Shown here piece by piece: positions 52,126 through 61,322 of a stretch of DNA of 64,000 nt. The notes beneath the pieces were generated by a model. It ran no database searches. It was not told the origin of the DNA and saw nothing but the letters and a program-made list of their open reading frames with translations. Origin of the DNA: Nocardioides plantarum (GTDB lineage Bacteria > Actinomycetota > Actinomycetes > Propionibacteriales > Nocardioidaceae). The stretch covers positions 1,426,001-1,490,000 of the forward strand of contig NZ_VDMS01000001.1 of assembly GCF_006346395.1 (NCBI RefSeq), read 5' to 3'. The position numbers were made by a program, and so were the translations under genes. Positions within the stretch are counted from its first letter, which is position 1. The number at the start of each line of letters is the position of its first letter.

Positions 52126-54699
52126 ATGCTTCCGAGTCGACCCCCCGGTCCCCCCACCGTTCGCCCCCGCTCGACCACCCGCTCGACCACCCGCCCGCTC
52201 GCCCGCCTGGCCCTCGCACTGTCCGCCGTCCTCGTGCTCGGCCCGCTCGCGGTGATGTCAGGCGCCCATGCCGCCGATCCCGCAGCTCCCACGTCCGGGG
52301 TCGACCTGGGGTCCGCCGAGGCCTTCTCGGTGCTGGGCGGCGCGGGCGTCACCAGCACCGGCCCGAGCACCGTGCTCGCCGAGGACCTCGGGCTCAGCCC
52401 CACGGGCACCATCGCCGGGTTCCCCCCGGGCGTCGTGCTCGGCGCGACCCACGACAAGGACCCCGCCGCCGAGGCCGCCCAGGAGGACCGGCAGGCGGCG
52501 TACGACGCCGCGGCGGCGCTGCCGAGCACCGCGGCGTTCGCCGGGGACCAGGGCGGCCAGACCTTCAAGCCCGGGGTCCACACCACGTCCGCGGCCTTCA
52601 CCAACACCGGGACGATGACCCTCGACGCCGACGGCGACCCCGGCGCGGTCTTCGTGTTCCAGGTCGGGGCGGCGCTCAGCTCGGCCGCGTCCAGCAAGGT
52701 GGTGCTGACCGACGGCGCCCTGGCCACCAACGTCTACTGGCAGGTCCTCGGCGCGGTCTCGATGGGCGCGGGCGCCAAGACCGTCGGGACCTTCCTCGCG
52801 GCCGGCGCGGTCGCGTTCGGCGAGGGGGCCTCGCTCAAGGGTCGGATCCTGACTCCCGGCACGGTGACGCTGGCCAACACCCCGGTCACCCAGCCCAAGG
52901 ACGACCTCACTGCGCCCGTGGTGACGATCGACGCCGGTGCGGACCGCTCCACCAACGACACGACGCCGATGATCTCGGGCACCACCGACGAGCCGGTCGG
53001 ACGGCCGGTCAGCGTCACGATCGACGGGCCCACCGGGCAGGTCCTGAGCACGAGCGTCCGCGAGGGCGGCGCCTGGGCCGTCAGTGCGACCACGCTCGCG
53101 GAGGGCCCGCACGACGTGGTCGCCACGGTCGTCGACGCCTCCCGGAACGCCGGCTCCGCGACCCAGGTCCTCACCGTCGACCTCACCGCCCCGACCGTGA
53201 CCGTCACCGGCGGCGCGCTGCGGGCCACCAACGACATCACTCCTACGATCCTCGGCACGACGGACGCACCGGAGGGCACCCAGGTCACCGTCACGGTCGA
53301 CGAGGTCGCGCTCGCCGCCGTGGTGGCCAGCGACGGGTCGTGGACCGTGGACGCCGGCCCGCTGAGCGAGACCGCGCACTCCGTGGTCGCCTCGGTCGAC
53401 GACCTCGCTGGAAGCACCGGCTCCGCCACCCAGATCCTGGTCGTCGACGTGACGCCGCCCGTCATCGCCATCGACGGCGGCGACGAGCGGTGGACCGGCG
53501 ACACGTCGCCGTGGACCTACGGGACCACCGGCGAGCAGGCCGGGTCCGTCGTGCACCTCAGCGTCGAGGGCCAGGAGCTGACCGCCGTCGTGCGCAGCGA
53601 CGGCACCTGGAGCGTGAGCGCGACCGACGTGCCGCCCGGGGTCTACCCGGTCGTCGCCTCGATCACCGACGCCGCCCAGAACACCAGCACCGCGGAGCAG
53701 ACCCTCACGGTCGGTGGCCCGCCGCCGGCCTCGAGCCTCGAGATCGACGGTGGCACGACCCGCGTCACGAACGACGCGACCCCGACGATCTCCGGCACCA
53801 CGCAGGAGACGTCGGACGCGTCGGTGACCGTGAGCGTCGCCGGGCAGAGCCTGACGACCGAGGTGGGCCCCGACGGCTCGTGGAGCGTCGAGGCCGCCAC
53901 CCTGACCGAGGGGTGCCACGCCGTCACGGCCAGGATCGAGACCGTCTCCGGTAGCACCGGCAGCGCCACCCAGGCCCTCACCGTGGACCTCACCGCTCCG
54001 GTGATCGACCTCGCGGGCGGCGCCACCCGCTCGACCGACGACCGCACCCCGCAGGTGTCCGGGACCACCGGCGAGCAGACCGGGACGACCGTGCACGTCA
54101 CCGTCGACGATCGGTCACTGACCACCACGGTCCGGACCGGAGGAGCGTGGAGCGTGACCACGCCCACCCTCACGGTGGGCTCGCACCCGGTCACGGCGTC
54201 GGTCACCGACGCCGCCCAGAACACCACGACGGCGCGGCAGACGCTCGTGGTGACGGCCGAGCCGGCCACCCCGCCGGCCGTCTACCGACCGGACGCGGCG
54301 ATCCGTCGTACCGGCGGGGCCTTCGTCGGCAACCAGACCTACGGCACCGGCCAGCAGGTCACCCAGCTGGTCCGGGCACGGGGCACGGTCACCTACGAGG
54401 TGCGCCTGACCAACCGCGGCGACACCAGCGAGATCCTCTCGGCCGTGGCCACCAGGTCGAGCAGCACGTTCACCGTCGTCTACCTGGTGGGCGGCAAGAG
54501 CGTGTCCCGGGCGGTCGTCGACGGCACCTACCGCACCCCGTGGCTGGCGCCGGGCCGCTCGGTGAGCCTGGTCGTCAGGGTCACCGCCACCGGCACCGCC
54601 AAGGCTGGGGAGAGCCGCGCGTTCACCGTGCGCACCGCCTCGACCCACACGACGAGCATCCGCGACAGCGTGCTCGCCGTGGCCAAGGTGACCCGCTGA
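52126..54699 (+). CDS. DUF3494 (ice-binding-like) protein with Ig-like repeats
   Basis: Secreted protein of 857 residues. A signal peptide (LARLALALSAVLVLGPLAVMSGAHAA) is followed by a DUF3494 domain at about 57-265: DLGSAEAFSVLGGAGVTSTGPSTVLAEDLGLSPTG, then GAVFVFQVGAALSSAASSKVVL and QVLGAVSMGAGAKTVGTFLA. This is the fold of bacterial ice-binding proteins. About five Ig-like repeats follow, each with the pattern VDLTAPVI-D-GG...TNDTTPTISGTT. The C-terminal 130 residues are a DUF11-like domain. No LPXTG or membrane anchor is seen. It may be an adhesin or an ice-binding protein. Confidence 0.85.
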   Translation: MLPSRPPGPPTVRPRSTTRSTTRPLARLALALSAVLVLGPLAVMSGAHAADPAAPTSGVDLGSAEAFSVLGGAGVTSTGPSTVLAEDLGLSPTGTIAGFPPGVVLGATHDKDPAAEAAQEDRQAAYDAAAALPSTAAFAGDQGGQTFKPGVHTTSAAFTNTGTMTLDADGDPGAVFVFQVGAALSSAASSKVVLTDGALATNVYWQVLGAVSMGAGAKTVGTFLAAGAVAFGEGASLKGRILTPGTVTLANTPVTQPKDDLTAPVVTIDAGADRSTNDTTPMISGTTDEPVGRPVSVTIDGPTGQVLSTSVREGGAWAVSATTLAEGPHDVVATVVDASRNAGSATQVLTVDLTAPTVTVTGGALRATNDITPTILGTTDAPEGTQVTVTVDEVALAAVVASDGSWTVDAGPLSETAHSVVASVDDLAGSTGSATQILVVDVTPPVIAIDGGDERWTGDTSPWTYGTTGEQAGSVVHLSVEGQELTAVVRSDGTWSVSATDVPPGVYPVVASITDAAQNTSTAEQTLTVGGPPPASSLEIDGGTTRVTNDATPTISGTTQETSDASVTVSVAGQSLTTEVGPDGSWSVEAATLTEGCHAVTARIETVSGSTGSATQALTVDLTAPVIDLAGGATRSTDDRTPQVSGTTGEQTGTTVHVTVDDRSLTTTVRTGGAWSVTTPTLTVGSHPVTASVTDAAQNTTTARQTLVVTAEPATPPAVYRPDAAIRRTGGAFVGNQTYGTGQQVTQLVRARGTVTYEVRLTNRGDTSEILSAVATRSSSTFTVVYLVGGKSVSRAVVDGTYRTPWLAPGRSVSLVVRVTATGTAKAGESRAFTVRTASTHTTSIRDSVLAVAKVTR

Positions 54700-54778
54700 C
54701 CCCACGAGGGCAGCACGGAGCACGCCGGCCGGCCCCTCCCTGTCATCGCCGTCGTCCCAGTCGGCGCCGACGCGACGG

Positions 54779-55498
54779 TCAGGCGACCAGGCGTCTCAGC
54801 TCGTCGGTCGCGCGCCGCATCAGCTGGCTGACGCGCGACTCGCTGACCTCCAGCACCTGGCCGATCTCGGCGAGGGACATGCGCTCCCAGTAGTAGAGCG
54901 CCATCACGACCCGGTCGCGCTCGGGCAGGCCGTGGACGGCGTGGAGGAGGCCCTCGGGCAGGTCGTCGGAGGCTCCGGGGACGCCTTCGGTCGACCGGGG
55001 GGTGATCGCGTGCTCCATCAGGTGGACCTCCACCGCGCACAACGCGGCGTGGGCACCCTGGCTCGAGCGCCTGCTCAGCTCGCGCCCGGAGATGCCCAGC
55101 TCCGCGGCCACCTCGGCCTCACCAGGTCGGCGCTGCAGGCGGTGCTCGAGGTCCGCCGTCGCCGCGTGGGTGTCGCGCATCTGCTCCCGGACCAGGCGCG
55201 GCACCCAGTCCGAGGCTCGCAGGCCGTCGATGATCGCGCCGCGGATCCGCGGCTGGGCGAAGGTCCGGAACTGCAGGCCGCGGTCGAGGTCGAAGTTGTC
55301 CATCGCGCCCATCAGGCCCATCACGCCGTCGGAGATGAGGTCGTCCTGGTCCACCCCGGCCGGCAGCCCGGCCCACACCCGTCCGGCGACGTACTTGACC
55401 AGCGGGGCGTAGTGGACGATCAGCCGGTCCCGAGCGGTCCGGTCACCGGTGGCCCTGAACTCGCGCCACAGCTCCTCGACGAACGGTGAGACGTCCAT
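54779..55498 (-). CDS. WhiG/FliA family sigma factor
   Basis: Alternative sigma-28-type factor of 239 residues with regions 2, 3 and 4: ARDRLIVHYAPLVKYVAGRVWAGLPAGVDQDDLISDGVMGLMGAMDNFDLDRGLQFRTFAQPRIRGAIIDGLRASDWVPR (region 2) and LPERDRVVMALYYWERMSLAEIGQVLEVSESRVSQLMRRATDELR (region 4). Such factors drive motility (FliA) or sporulation genes (WhiG). No flagellar genes are in view. The divergent RsiG-like gene 146 bases away suggests it is held by an anti-sigma factor. Confidence 0.92.
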   Translation of the reverse strand: MDVSPFVEELWREFRATGDRTARDRLIVHYAPLVKYVAGRVWAGLPAGVDQDDLISDGVMGLMGAMDNFDLDRGLQFRTFAQPRIRGAIIDGLRASDWVPRLVREQMRDTHAATADLEHRLQRRPGEAEVAAELGISGRELSRRSSQGAHAALCAVEVHLMEHAITPRSTEGVPGASDDLPEGLLHAVHGLPERDRVVMALYYWERMSLAEIGQVLEVSESRVSQLMRRATDELRRLVA

Positions 55499-55643
55499 GG
55501 ATCTCCCTGGCTCCGGGTGGGGCGTGATCGGCTCCTCGACCGTAGCAACGAAGGTCCCAGGACATCGGCACTTTCACCTCACCCACCGGGGCCTGCGGCG
55601 TAGCGTGAGCTCCACTGCCCCTGCCGTCGCGGGAGGACCTGCC

Positions 55644-56159
55644 ATGACCGACAAGCGACTCTCGACCCGGCGAGCCTCCGTCAGGTTCGCCGAGGCTGCC
55701 CCCGAGCTGTCGGGACTCACCCTCGACGAGCTGCGCGCCTACCGCGCCGACCTCGAGTCCGAGGAGGAGCGGGTGTGCTACTGGCGCCGTCTGCTGGAGG
55801 GGCGGGTCGACCTGCTCGAGGCGCGCGCCACCCTCGGCACGCTGGTGAGCCTGCCCGACCTGGTACGCGTCCTCGGCGACACGGGTTCGGGTCGGTCCCG
55901 ACGCGCGCTGCTGCGGGTCGTGTCCCCCGAGCACCTTCCCGACCTCCCCCACCTCGACGAGCTGGGGGAGCTGTGGACGGCCGAGCCCCGGGACGACGAG
56001 GAGATCACCGATCTCGTGGCCCGCCTGCGCGACCGTACGGAGACGCTCACCGCCTACCGTGACGCCCTGCACGAGCGGATCGACGCCGCCACGGGCGAGC
56101 TGATCGTGCGCTACCGCGCCGACCCGCGGGCCGCCCTGGCCCTCATCCCACCGGAGTGA
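55644..56159 (+). CDS. RsiG-like anti-sigma factor
   Basis: Helical protein of 171 residues encoded divergently from the WhiG/FliA-type sigma. Streptomyces RsiG binds WhiG with c-di-GMP through two copies of E-x3-S-x2-R-x3-Q-x3-D. Here the first helix has E41-x3-C45-x2-R48-x3-E52-x3-D56 and the last helix T133-x3-T137-x2-R140-x3-H144-x3-D148, the same spacing with changed residues. Arg and Asp are kept in both. A GGGAGG box precedes ATG 55644. The last 17 bases overlap the convergent PAP2 gene. Function as an anti-sigma is likely; c-di-GMP binding is open. Confidence 0.75.
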   Translation: MTDKRLSTRRASVRFAEAAPELSGLTLDELRAYRADLESEEERVCYWRRLLEGRVDLLEARATLGTLVSLPDLVRVLGDTGSGRSRRALLRVVSPEHLPDLPHLDELGELWTAEPRDDEEITDLVARLRDRTETLTAYRDALHERIDAATGELIVRYRADPRAALALIPPE

Positions 56160-57192
56160 CGGTGCCGGGACCGGCCGTGCTCGAGTCGGCCACGGCGGGC
56201 CCGGCCGCGCCGGGGCTCCCGTCGCCGGCCTTGCGGCCCGAGCGCCACCGCTCCCAGGCCGACGCGATCACCATCACCACGATCGCCAGCAGCCCACCGG
56301 CGAGCTCGTCGATCACGTAGTGCTCGGCGAAGTAGACGAGCGCCACCCCCATCGCCAACGGGTAGGCCAGCAGCAGCCAACGCCACCGGGTGCGCAGCCG
56401 CCAGATGCCGTACGCCGCCACGAGGACGGCCGTGCCGGTGTGGAGCGACGGCATCGCCGCGACCGGGTTGCCGACGCCGTTGAGCACGACGTTGGCCCGG
56501 TGGAGGCCGAGCTCGCCCCAGCCCCGGGAGGTGATCCGGGCCAGCGTCTCGCCCTGGTGGAGATAGCCCTCGTTGGCGGCCATCCACGGCGGCGCCATCG
56601 GGTAGAGGATGTAGATCGCCAGGCCGGCGAAGTTGAGCCCGAGGTAGCGGCGCATCCAGACCAGCCACTCGGCGCGGTCGCGGGTCCACAGGAACACCGC
56701 GAGGGTCAGGCCGACCACGAAGTGGGTGGCGTAGACGGTGGTGAAGAGCGGGTCGAACCACTGGACCGGGCCGTCGACCCGGCAGGGGTCGCTGCCGCAC
56801 CATGCCTGCTGCAGCGTGGTCGAGGGCAGCTCGCCGCCGAACATCCAGCGGTCGACGTCGATCGGCATCGTCCAGTGCACGGTGACGTCGAACTCGTCGA
56901 CCCAGCCCCGGCTGTAGAAGTAGACCGCGAGCAGGAGCGCCGGGATGGTCCAGTCGCGCAGGAAGCCGAGGTGGTGGCGCCACGGCGCCTCGACGTTCCA
57001 GGCGATCGTCAGCAGCCACAGGGTGATGAGCACGGCCCACGGGTCGTTGGGGATGCCGATGGTGGCCGACCAGGCGACCAGGGCGAGCACCCAGACGCCG
57101 ACGGCGACCGCACGAGCACCCCGGCGGGTGACGACCGCAGAGGGAGCCGGCTCGGTGTGGGAGACCCCCGGGGCCGGTGGCGCTGTCGTCAT
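56143..57192 (-). CDS. PAP2-superfamily membrane phosphatase (Aur1/DIPPS-like)
   Basis: Membrane enzyme of 349 residues with six or more helices. The PAP2 motifs are a degenerate first motif near YILYPMAPPWM, the second NPVAAMPSLHTG (P-S-L-H) and the third YFAEHYVIDELAGG (H-x3-D). This is the inositol-phosphorylceramide or phosphatidylinositol-type group seen in actinobacteria, which move or remove a lipid-linked phosphate. ATG 57192 gives the family N-terminus. A PHO-type half site (GTTCACC) lies upstream; one unit is not enough to claim control. Confidence 0.88.
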   Translation of the reverse strand: MTTAPPAPGVSHTEPAPSAVVTRRGARAVAVGVWVLALVAWSATIGIPNDPWAVLITLWLLTIAWNVEAPWRHHLGFLRDWTIPALLLAVYFYSRGWVDEFDVTVHWTMPIDVDRWMFGGELPSTTLQQAWCGSDPCRVDGPVQWFDPLFTTVYATHFVVGLTLAVFLWTRDRAEWLVWMRRYLGLNFAGLAIYILYPMAPPWMAANEGYLHQGETLARITSRGWGELGLHRANVVLNGVGNPVAAMPSLHTGTAVLVAAYGIWRLRTRWRWLLLAYPLAMGVALVYFAEHYVIDELAGGLLAIVVMVIASAWERWRSGRKAGDGSPGAAGPAVADSSTAGPGTVTPVG

Positions 57193-57291
57193 GGACGAAC
57201 TGTAATCGCCCGGTGAACGGCAGATGACCAGCCGGCCGACGAACCGGGCGAACCCTGCACGGGAGGCGCTCGGGGCGGCCATCATGTGACG

Positions 57292-58101
57292 ATGGACACC
57301 CCGAACCCCCCTGCGTACTCGGCCGACCGGCTGACCGGGCGGACCGTGATCGTCACCGGCGCCGGCTCCGGCATCGGCCGTGCCACCGCCCTCCGGCTGG
57401 CGCGCGAGGGCGCTCGGGTCGCCGCGCTGGACGTCGTACCGGTCGGGCTCGAGGGGCTCGCCGCCGCGGCCGCCGCGGACGACACCGTCGGCGGCCGGAT
57501 CACCACCGGACCCGTCGACATCTCCGACGAGCAGTCGGTCGTCGCCGCCGTCGGGGGCGCCGTCGCGGCACTCGGCGGGCTCGACGCCGTCGTCAACGCC
57601 GCCGCGATCCACTACGGCGACCACACGCACGAGGCGACGCTGGCGCGCTGGCAGCGGCTGATCGACGTCAACCTCACCGGCACGTTCCTGATGACCCGGG
57701 AGTCGATCCCGCCGCTGCTGGAGTCGGAGCACGGTGGCGTGGTCGTCAACTTCAGCTCGACCTCGGCGTTCTTCGCCCACCCCTACATGGCGGCGTACTC
57801 GGCGACCAAGGGCGCGATCATGTCCTTCACCCACGCCATCGCCCTCGAGTACGCCGACCGCGGGCTGCGCGCGGTGAGCCTGGTCCCCGGGGGCATCGAG
57901 ACCGCGATCACCGGGGCGACGCCGCAGAACCTGCCCGCCGACGTCGACTGGAACAAGTTCGCCAAGCTGATGCCGACCCTGGGGCGCGGCAGGTTCGGCG
58001 GTCCCGAGGACATCGCCGGCGTGGTCGCGATGCTCGTCAGCGACGACGGCCGCTACATCACCGGCACCGAGATCCGCGTCGACGGCGGCACCCACATGTG
58101 A
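57292..58101 (+). CDS. Short-chain dehydrogenase/reductase
   Basis: Classical SDR of about 269 residues. The NAD(P) site is GAGSGIG with a downstream LDVV that favours NAD(H). The catalytic Ser is in NFSSTSAFF, and YSATK carries the Tyr and Lys (Y-x3-K). AIHYGDH and VPGGIETAI complete the pattern. The substrate is not determined. ATG 57292 is chosen; GTG 57286 is two codons upstream. The 45-bp repeat follows the stop. Confidence 0.92.
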   Translation: MDTPNPPAYSADRLTGRTVIVTGAGSGIGRATALRLAREGARVAALDVVPVGLEGLAAAAAADDTVGGRITTGPVDISDEQSVVAAVGGAVAALGGLDAVVNAAAIHYGDHTHEATLARWQRLIDVNLTGTFLMTRESIPPLLESEHGGVVVNFSSTSAFFAHPYMAAYSATKGAIMSFTHAIALEYADRGLRAVSLVPGGIETAITGATPQNLPADVDWNKFAKLMPTLGRGRFGGPEDIAGVVAMLVSDDGRYITGTEIRVDGGTHM

Positions 58102-58121
58102 CGTCCGCGCGACGCTGCGGG

Positions 58122-58166
58122 GGTCTCGAGGCTCGGGCCTGGCGACCTGCGCACCTCGACCGACGT
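58122..58166. repeat. 45-bp dispersed repeat, copy 3
   Basis: Same 45-base element as at 14825 and 43971, with a few substitutions (GCTCGGGCC for GCTCAGGCC, GACCTGCGC for GGCCTTCGC). It lies between the convergent SDR and DUF1501 genes. Confidence 0.85.
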
Positions 58167-58176
58167 GGGGTGGTGA

Positions 58177-59484
58177 CTAGCCCATGACCCCGAGCGGCGT
58201 CGACGCGGCGGCCAGGCCGGGGAACACCGACGTACGGCGCCCCGAGATGGTCGGGAAGCGGTCGGAGACGACCTCCCAGAGGACCTGGCGGAAGTCGTTG
58301 CGCATGGCGAGGTCGCCGTCGAGGAGGTCCTGCTCGCGCAGGCCGGGCCAGGCGCCGTGCACGGCGCCGCCGGACACGCCGGCGCCGAGGAGCAGCATCG
58401 CGTTGGCGTAGCCGTGGTCGACGCCGCCGCTGCCGTTCTCGCCGACGCGTCGGCCGAACTCGCTGAGGGTCACGACGGTGACGCGCGAGGCGGCGCTGCC
58501 GAGGTCGGTGAAGAAGGCGGCCAGCGCGCGGGCGAAGTGGTCGAGGTGGCTGTTCATCCAGTCCGTCGCACCGAGCTTGCCGAGACCCTCGTGCATGTCC
58601 CAGTCGCCGTAGTCGATGGTGATCATCGAGGTACCGAGGTCCTCGCGGATCAGGGCGGCGGTGTTGGCGAGCACGCCGCGCAGCGGGCCCTCGGGGTAGG
58701 CCTTCTCGTGCACCTTGTCGGCGGCGCCGGCCACCAGCGGCTCGAACGCCTGCGCGGCGCCGAGCGCGAGACGGACCCCGCCCCCGAGCGGGGTGCGGCT
58801 CGACGTCCACATGGTGTCGATCGAGGACCGGCGGGTGGGGCCCGCCACGCCGAGGTCGGCGACCGCGAGATCGCCGACCTGCCCGGCCCCCAGGGCCGCG
58901 GCGGGGCCGACCAGCGAGGTCGGCAGCAGCGTGCTGCCGAGGGAGACGGCGGTCTGGGGGGCGGCGGTCTCGTCGAGGTTGATCACCCGGTTGATCCAGC
59001 CGACGCGGGCCGAGGTGCCGGGGTCGGCCTCCTCGACCTCCTCCATCGCGTCGAAGTGGCTGCGGTTGGGCTCGTGCATCCCGACGGCGTGGACCGCGCC
59101 CATCGTGCCGGCGCTCCACATCGGCAGCAGCGGCGCGAGCGCCGGGTGCAGCCCGAAGCGGGGGTCGGAGCCGAGCAGCTTGCTCTCGGGCACCACGATG
59201 TTGCGTCGGTACGACGCCAGCCGCGCGTGGTCCTCACCGCGCGGCACCACGACCGACAGGCCGTCGGACCCGCCACGCAGGCTGAGCACCACCACGACGT
59301 TGCCGCCGCGCTCGGCGCCGTACGACACCTGGCGGAAGGCGTCGCCGAACATCTGGCCGGCGGCGAGCGCGCCGCTGGCGGCCATCGAGGTGCCGAGCAT
59401 CCGGCGACGGCTCATCCGGAACGAGGGGCAGCCGCAGCCGCGGGCGGTGGGGCCGGCGGGCGGAGTCGGGTCGGGTCGCGTCAT
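58177..59484 (-). CDS. DUF1501 secreted protein (sulfatase-like fold)
   Basis: Protein of 435 residues exported by the Tat route (SRRRMLGTSMAASGALAAGQMF). The DUF1501 pattern runs VVVLSLRGGSDGLSVVVPRGEDHARLASYR, then HFDAMEEVEEADPG and VVTLSEFGRRVGENGSGGVDHGYANAMLLLG. DUF1501 is distantly related to alkaline phosphatase/sulfatases. It is nearly always paired with DUF1800, here 11 bases upstream. The function of the pair is unknown; surface or polymer metabolism is often suggested. Confidence 0.9.
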   Translation of the reverse strand: MTRPDPTPPAGPTARGCGCPSFRMSRRRMLGTSMAASGALAAGQMFGDAFRQVSYGAERGGNVVVVLSLRGGSDGLSVVVPRGEDHARLASYRRNIVVPESKLLGSDPRFGLHPALAPLLPMWSAGTMGAVHAVGMHEPNRSHFDAMEEVEEADPGTSARVGWINRVINLDETAAPQTAVSLGSTLLPTSLVGPAAALGAGQVGDLAVADLGVAGPTRRSSIDTMWTSSRTPLGGGVRLALGAAQAFEPLVAGAADKVHEKAYPEGPLRGVLANTAALIREDLGTSMITIDYGDWDMHEGLGKLGATDWMNSHLDHFARALAAFFTDLGSAASRVTVVTLSEFGRRVGENGSGGVDHGYANAMLLLGAGVSGGAVHGAWPGLREQDLLDGDLAMRNDFRQVLWEVVSDRFPTISGRRTSVFPGLAAASTPLGVMG

Positions 59485-59495
59485 CGTCGCTGTCC

Positions 59496-61010
59496 TCAGC
59501 GGTGCATGTGGATCGGGGAGTCGAGCAGGGAGGTCTGGATGCGCCGCAGCAACCAGTAGTCGCGCCGGCCGTCGACGTCCTCACGGGTCAGCCGGCGCCA
59601 CAGGCTCATGCCGAGCAGGTGCGCGATGCCCTGGCTGATGTGGGTCCCGGGCCGCTGGCCGAGCATGCGCAGCGCGAGGTGGTCGATGAGCTGCTGCAGG
59701 GTCGCCGGCATCGGGGGCAGCAGGGAGCCCTCGGAGGGGAACGACGCCTGGTCGATCGGCCACCAGCGGCACGCGAGGTCCTGGTGCTGACCGAAGCTGG
59801 TGAGCACCCGGCCGGCGCTCGCCCACGCCGCGCTGACCTCGGGGTAGCCGTTGGGCGCGGGCCACTCGAACGGGGCCTGGCCGGCCTGGGCGGAGTGCCA
59901 GTAGAGCGCCCGGGCGAAGGACCGGTCGGTCGTCGGCTTCTGCAGCCGGATCTCGAGCGCGCGGACCGACGCGACGTAGTCCTCGATCGGCATCCGCACC
60001 TTGCCGAGCGGCGCGTTGTCGAAGTCGGGGTGGGCGACCATGGCCCGCAGCGTCGGCTTGATCGCCGTCTTGTTCGCAAGGTAGGCCTTCGCGACCGCGC
60101 TGACGATCGCCGACGACGGCGTGTCCGACACGAACTTGACGCACAGCCGACGGGCCAGCCGCTGCGCCGTCTGGGGGTGGTTGGCCAGGTAGCTGAGGTA
60201 CGCCGACGTCGCGGCCCGGCCGTCGGCCGCGCTGTTGGCGTGGCGGAAGCCCATCACCCGCAGCGGTCCGACGTGGTGGTCGGTCGGGCTGTAGTAGGCC
60301 TTGAACTCGGGCCACCACAGGTCGACCCGGTAGCCGGTGAGCATCCGCGCCGACGCCTTGACGTCGTCCTCGGTGTAGTTGCCGACCCCGACGGTGTGCA
60401 GCTCGAGGAGCTCACGACCGAGGTTCTCGTTGGGGGCGGCCTTGGTCGAGAAGGCGTTGTCGAGGTAGAGACCCATCGCCGGGTGGGTGATCGTCGCCCG
60501 CAGCAGGGAGTCGAAGCTGGTCAGGGCCCGGGCCCGGATGGTCCGGTCGTAGTCCATCCGCCAGAAGACGGCGTCGTCGTGGAAGAGCGAGACGTTGAGC
60601 AGGTTGGACCAGAAGTCGGTCATCACCTCGTGGACCTGGCGGCGACTGTGGATGCGCCGGCTCGTGGTCCAGCGGCTGAGGTCCTGGGCGACCTCCCAGG
60701 AGCCCTGCACCTCGTCGCGCTGGTTGGTGAAGATCTTCTCGGGGGTCTGCAGGATCGTCGGGAACCAGCCGTCGACGGAGACCCCCGACGGATCGGAGAC
60801 CGAGCCGTGCGCGAGCTGCTGCTCGAACCACTTCCGGGCACCGCCGGCCCGGAGCACGTCGGCGGCCAGGGCCGGGTTGAGGCCCCAGCTGAAGCGCCGG
60901 ACGAGGTGTCGGTCGCTGCTCGACAGGGTCTTGACGGCCGGCGCGGTGTAGGCGGTGACCGTCCCGCCGCGGCGGCGTACGACAGGGGCTGTGACGGGGG
61001 CTCGGGTCAC
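59496..61010 (-). CDS. DUF1800 protein
   Basis: Protein of up to 504 residues of the DUF1800 family. It shows RHLVRRFSWGLNPALAADVLRAGGARKWFEQQLAHG, RRQVHEVMTDFWSNLLNVSLFHDD, and the diagnostic APNENLGRELLELHTVGVGNYTEDDVKASARMLTGYR. It leads the DUF1800-DUF1501 operon. No clear signal peptide is seen, so export may depend on the Tat partner. The start GTG 61010 is tentative; an in-frame alternative may be further in. Confidence 0.9.
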   Translation of the reverse strand: MTRAPVTAPVVRRRGGTVTAYTAPAVKTLSSSDRHLVRRFSWGLNPALAADVLRAGGARKWFEQQLAHGSVSDPSGVSVDGWFPTILQTPEKIFTNQRDEVQGSWEVAQDLSRWTTSRRIHSRRQVHEVMTDFWSNLLNVSLFHDDAVFWRMDYDRTIRARALTSFDSLLRATITHPAMGLYLDNAFSTKAAPNENLGRELLELHTVGVGNYTEDDVKASARMLTGYRVDLWWPEFKAYYSPTDHHVGPLRVMGFRHANSAADGRAATSAYLSYLANHPQTAQRLARRLCVKFVSDTPSSAIVSAVAKAYLANKTAIKPTLRAMVAHPDFDNAPLGKVRMPIEDYVASVRALEIRLQKPTTDRSFARALYWHSAQAGQAPFEWPAPNGYPEVSAAWASAGRVLTSFGQHQDLACRWWPIDQASFPSEGSLLPPMPATLQQLIDHLALRMLGQRPGTHISQGIAHLLGMSLWRRLTREDVDGRRDYWLLRRIQTSLLDSPIHMHR

Positions 61011-61322
61011 GGGCAGGCTCCAGGGGCAGGCGTCGGGTCGTGGGGGGCGATCCGACGTGGAGAGCCCACGCTAGGACAACGGGCCGTCCGGCGACAGGGG
61101 TCGGTGTCAATTCTGGCTGAACGGTCAGTCACGAGTGGTCACACCGGGCCATGGCGCCCGCCGCCCGCCGCCCATCGACCGGCCGGCCGACGCACGCCGG
61201 TTCGACGGCAGCGCCAACGGAAAATGAACACACGACACACGAGGACCTAAACTGGGCGTCACCTGACTGCCGCACTGCCGCGGCCCAGTCGCACCCACCA
61301 GCCGCGGAAGCAGGGTCCACGC
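61011..61322. other. Divergent promoter region without a gene
   Basis: About 310 bases separate the DUF1800 start from the LTA-synthase-like start. It contains AT-richer patches near 61200-61255 (ACGGAAAATGAACACACG) that fit promoter DNA. I see no hairpin, small ORF with RBS, or known operator. Confidence 0.5.
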
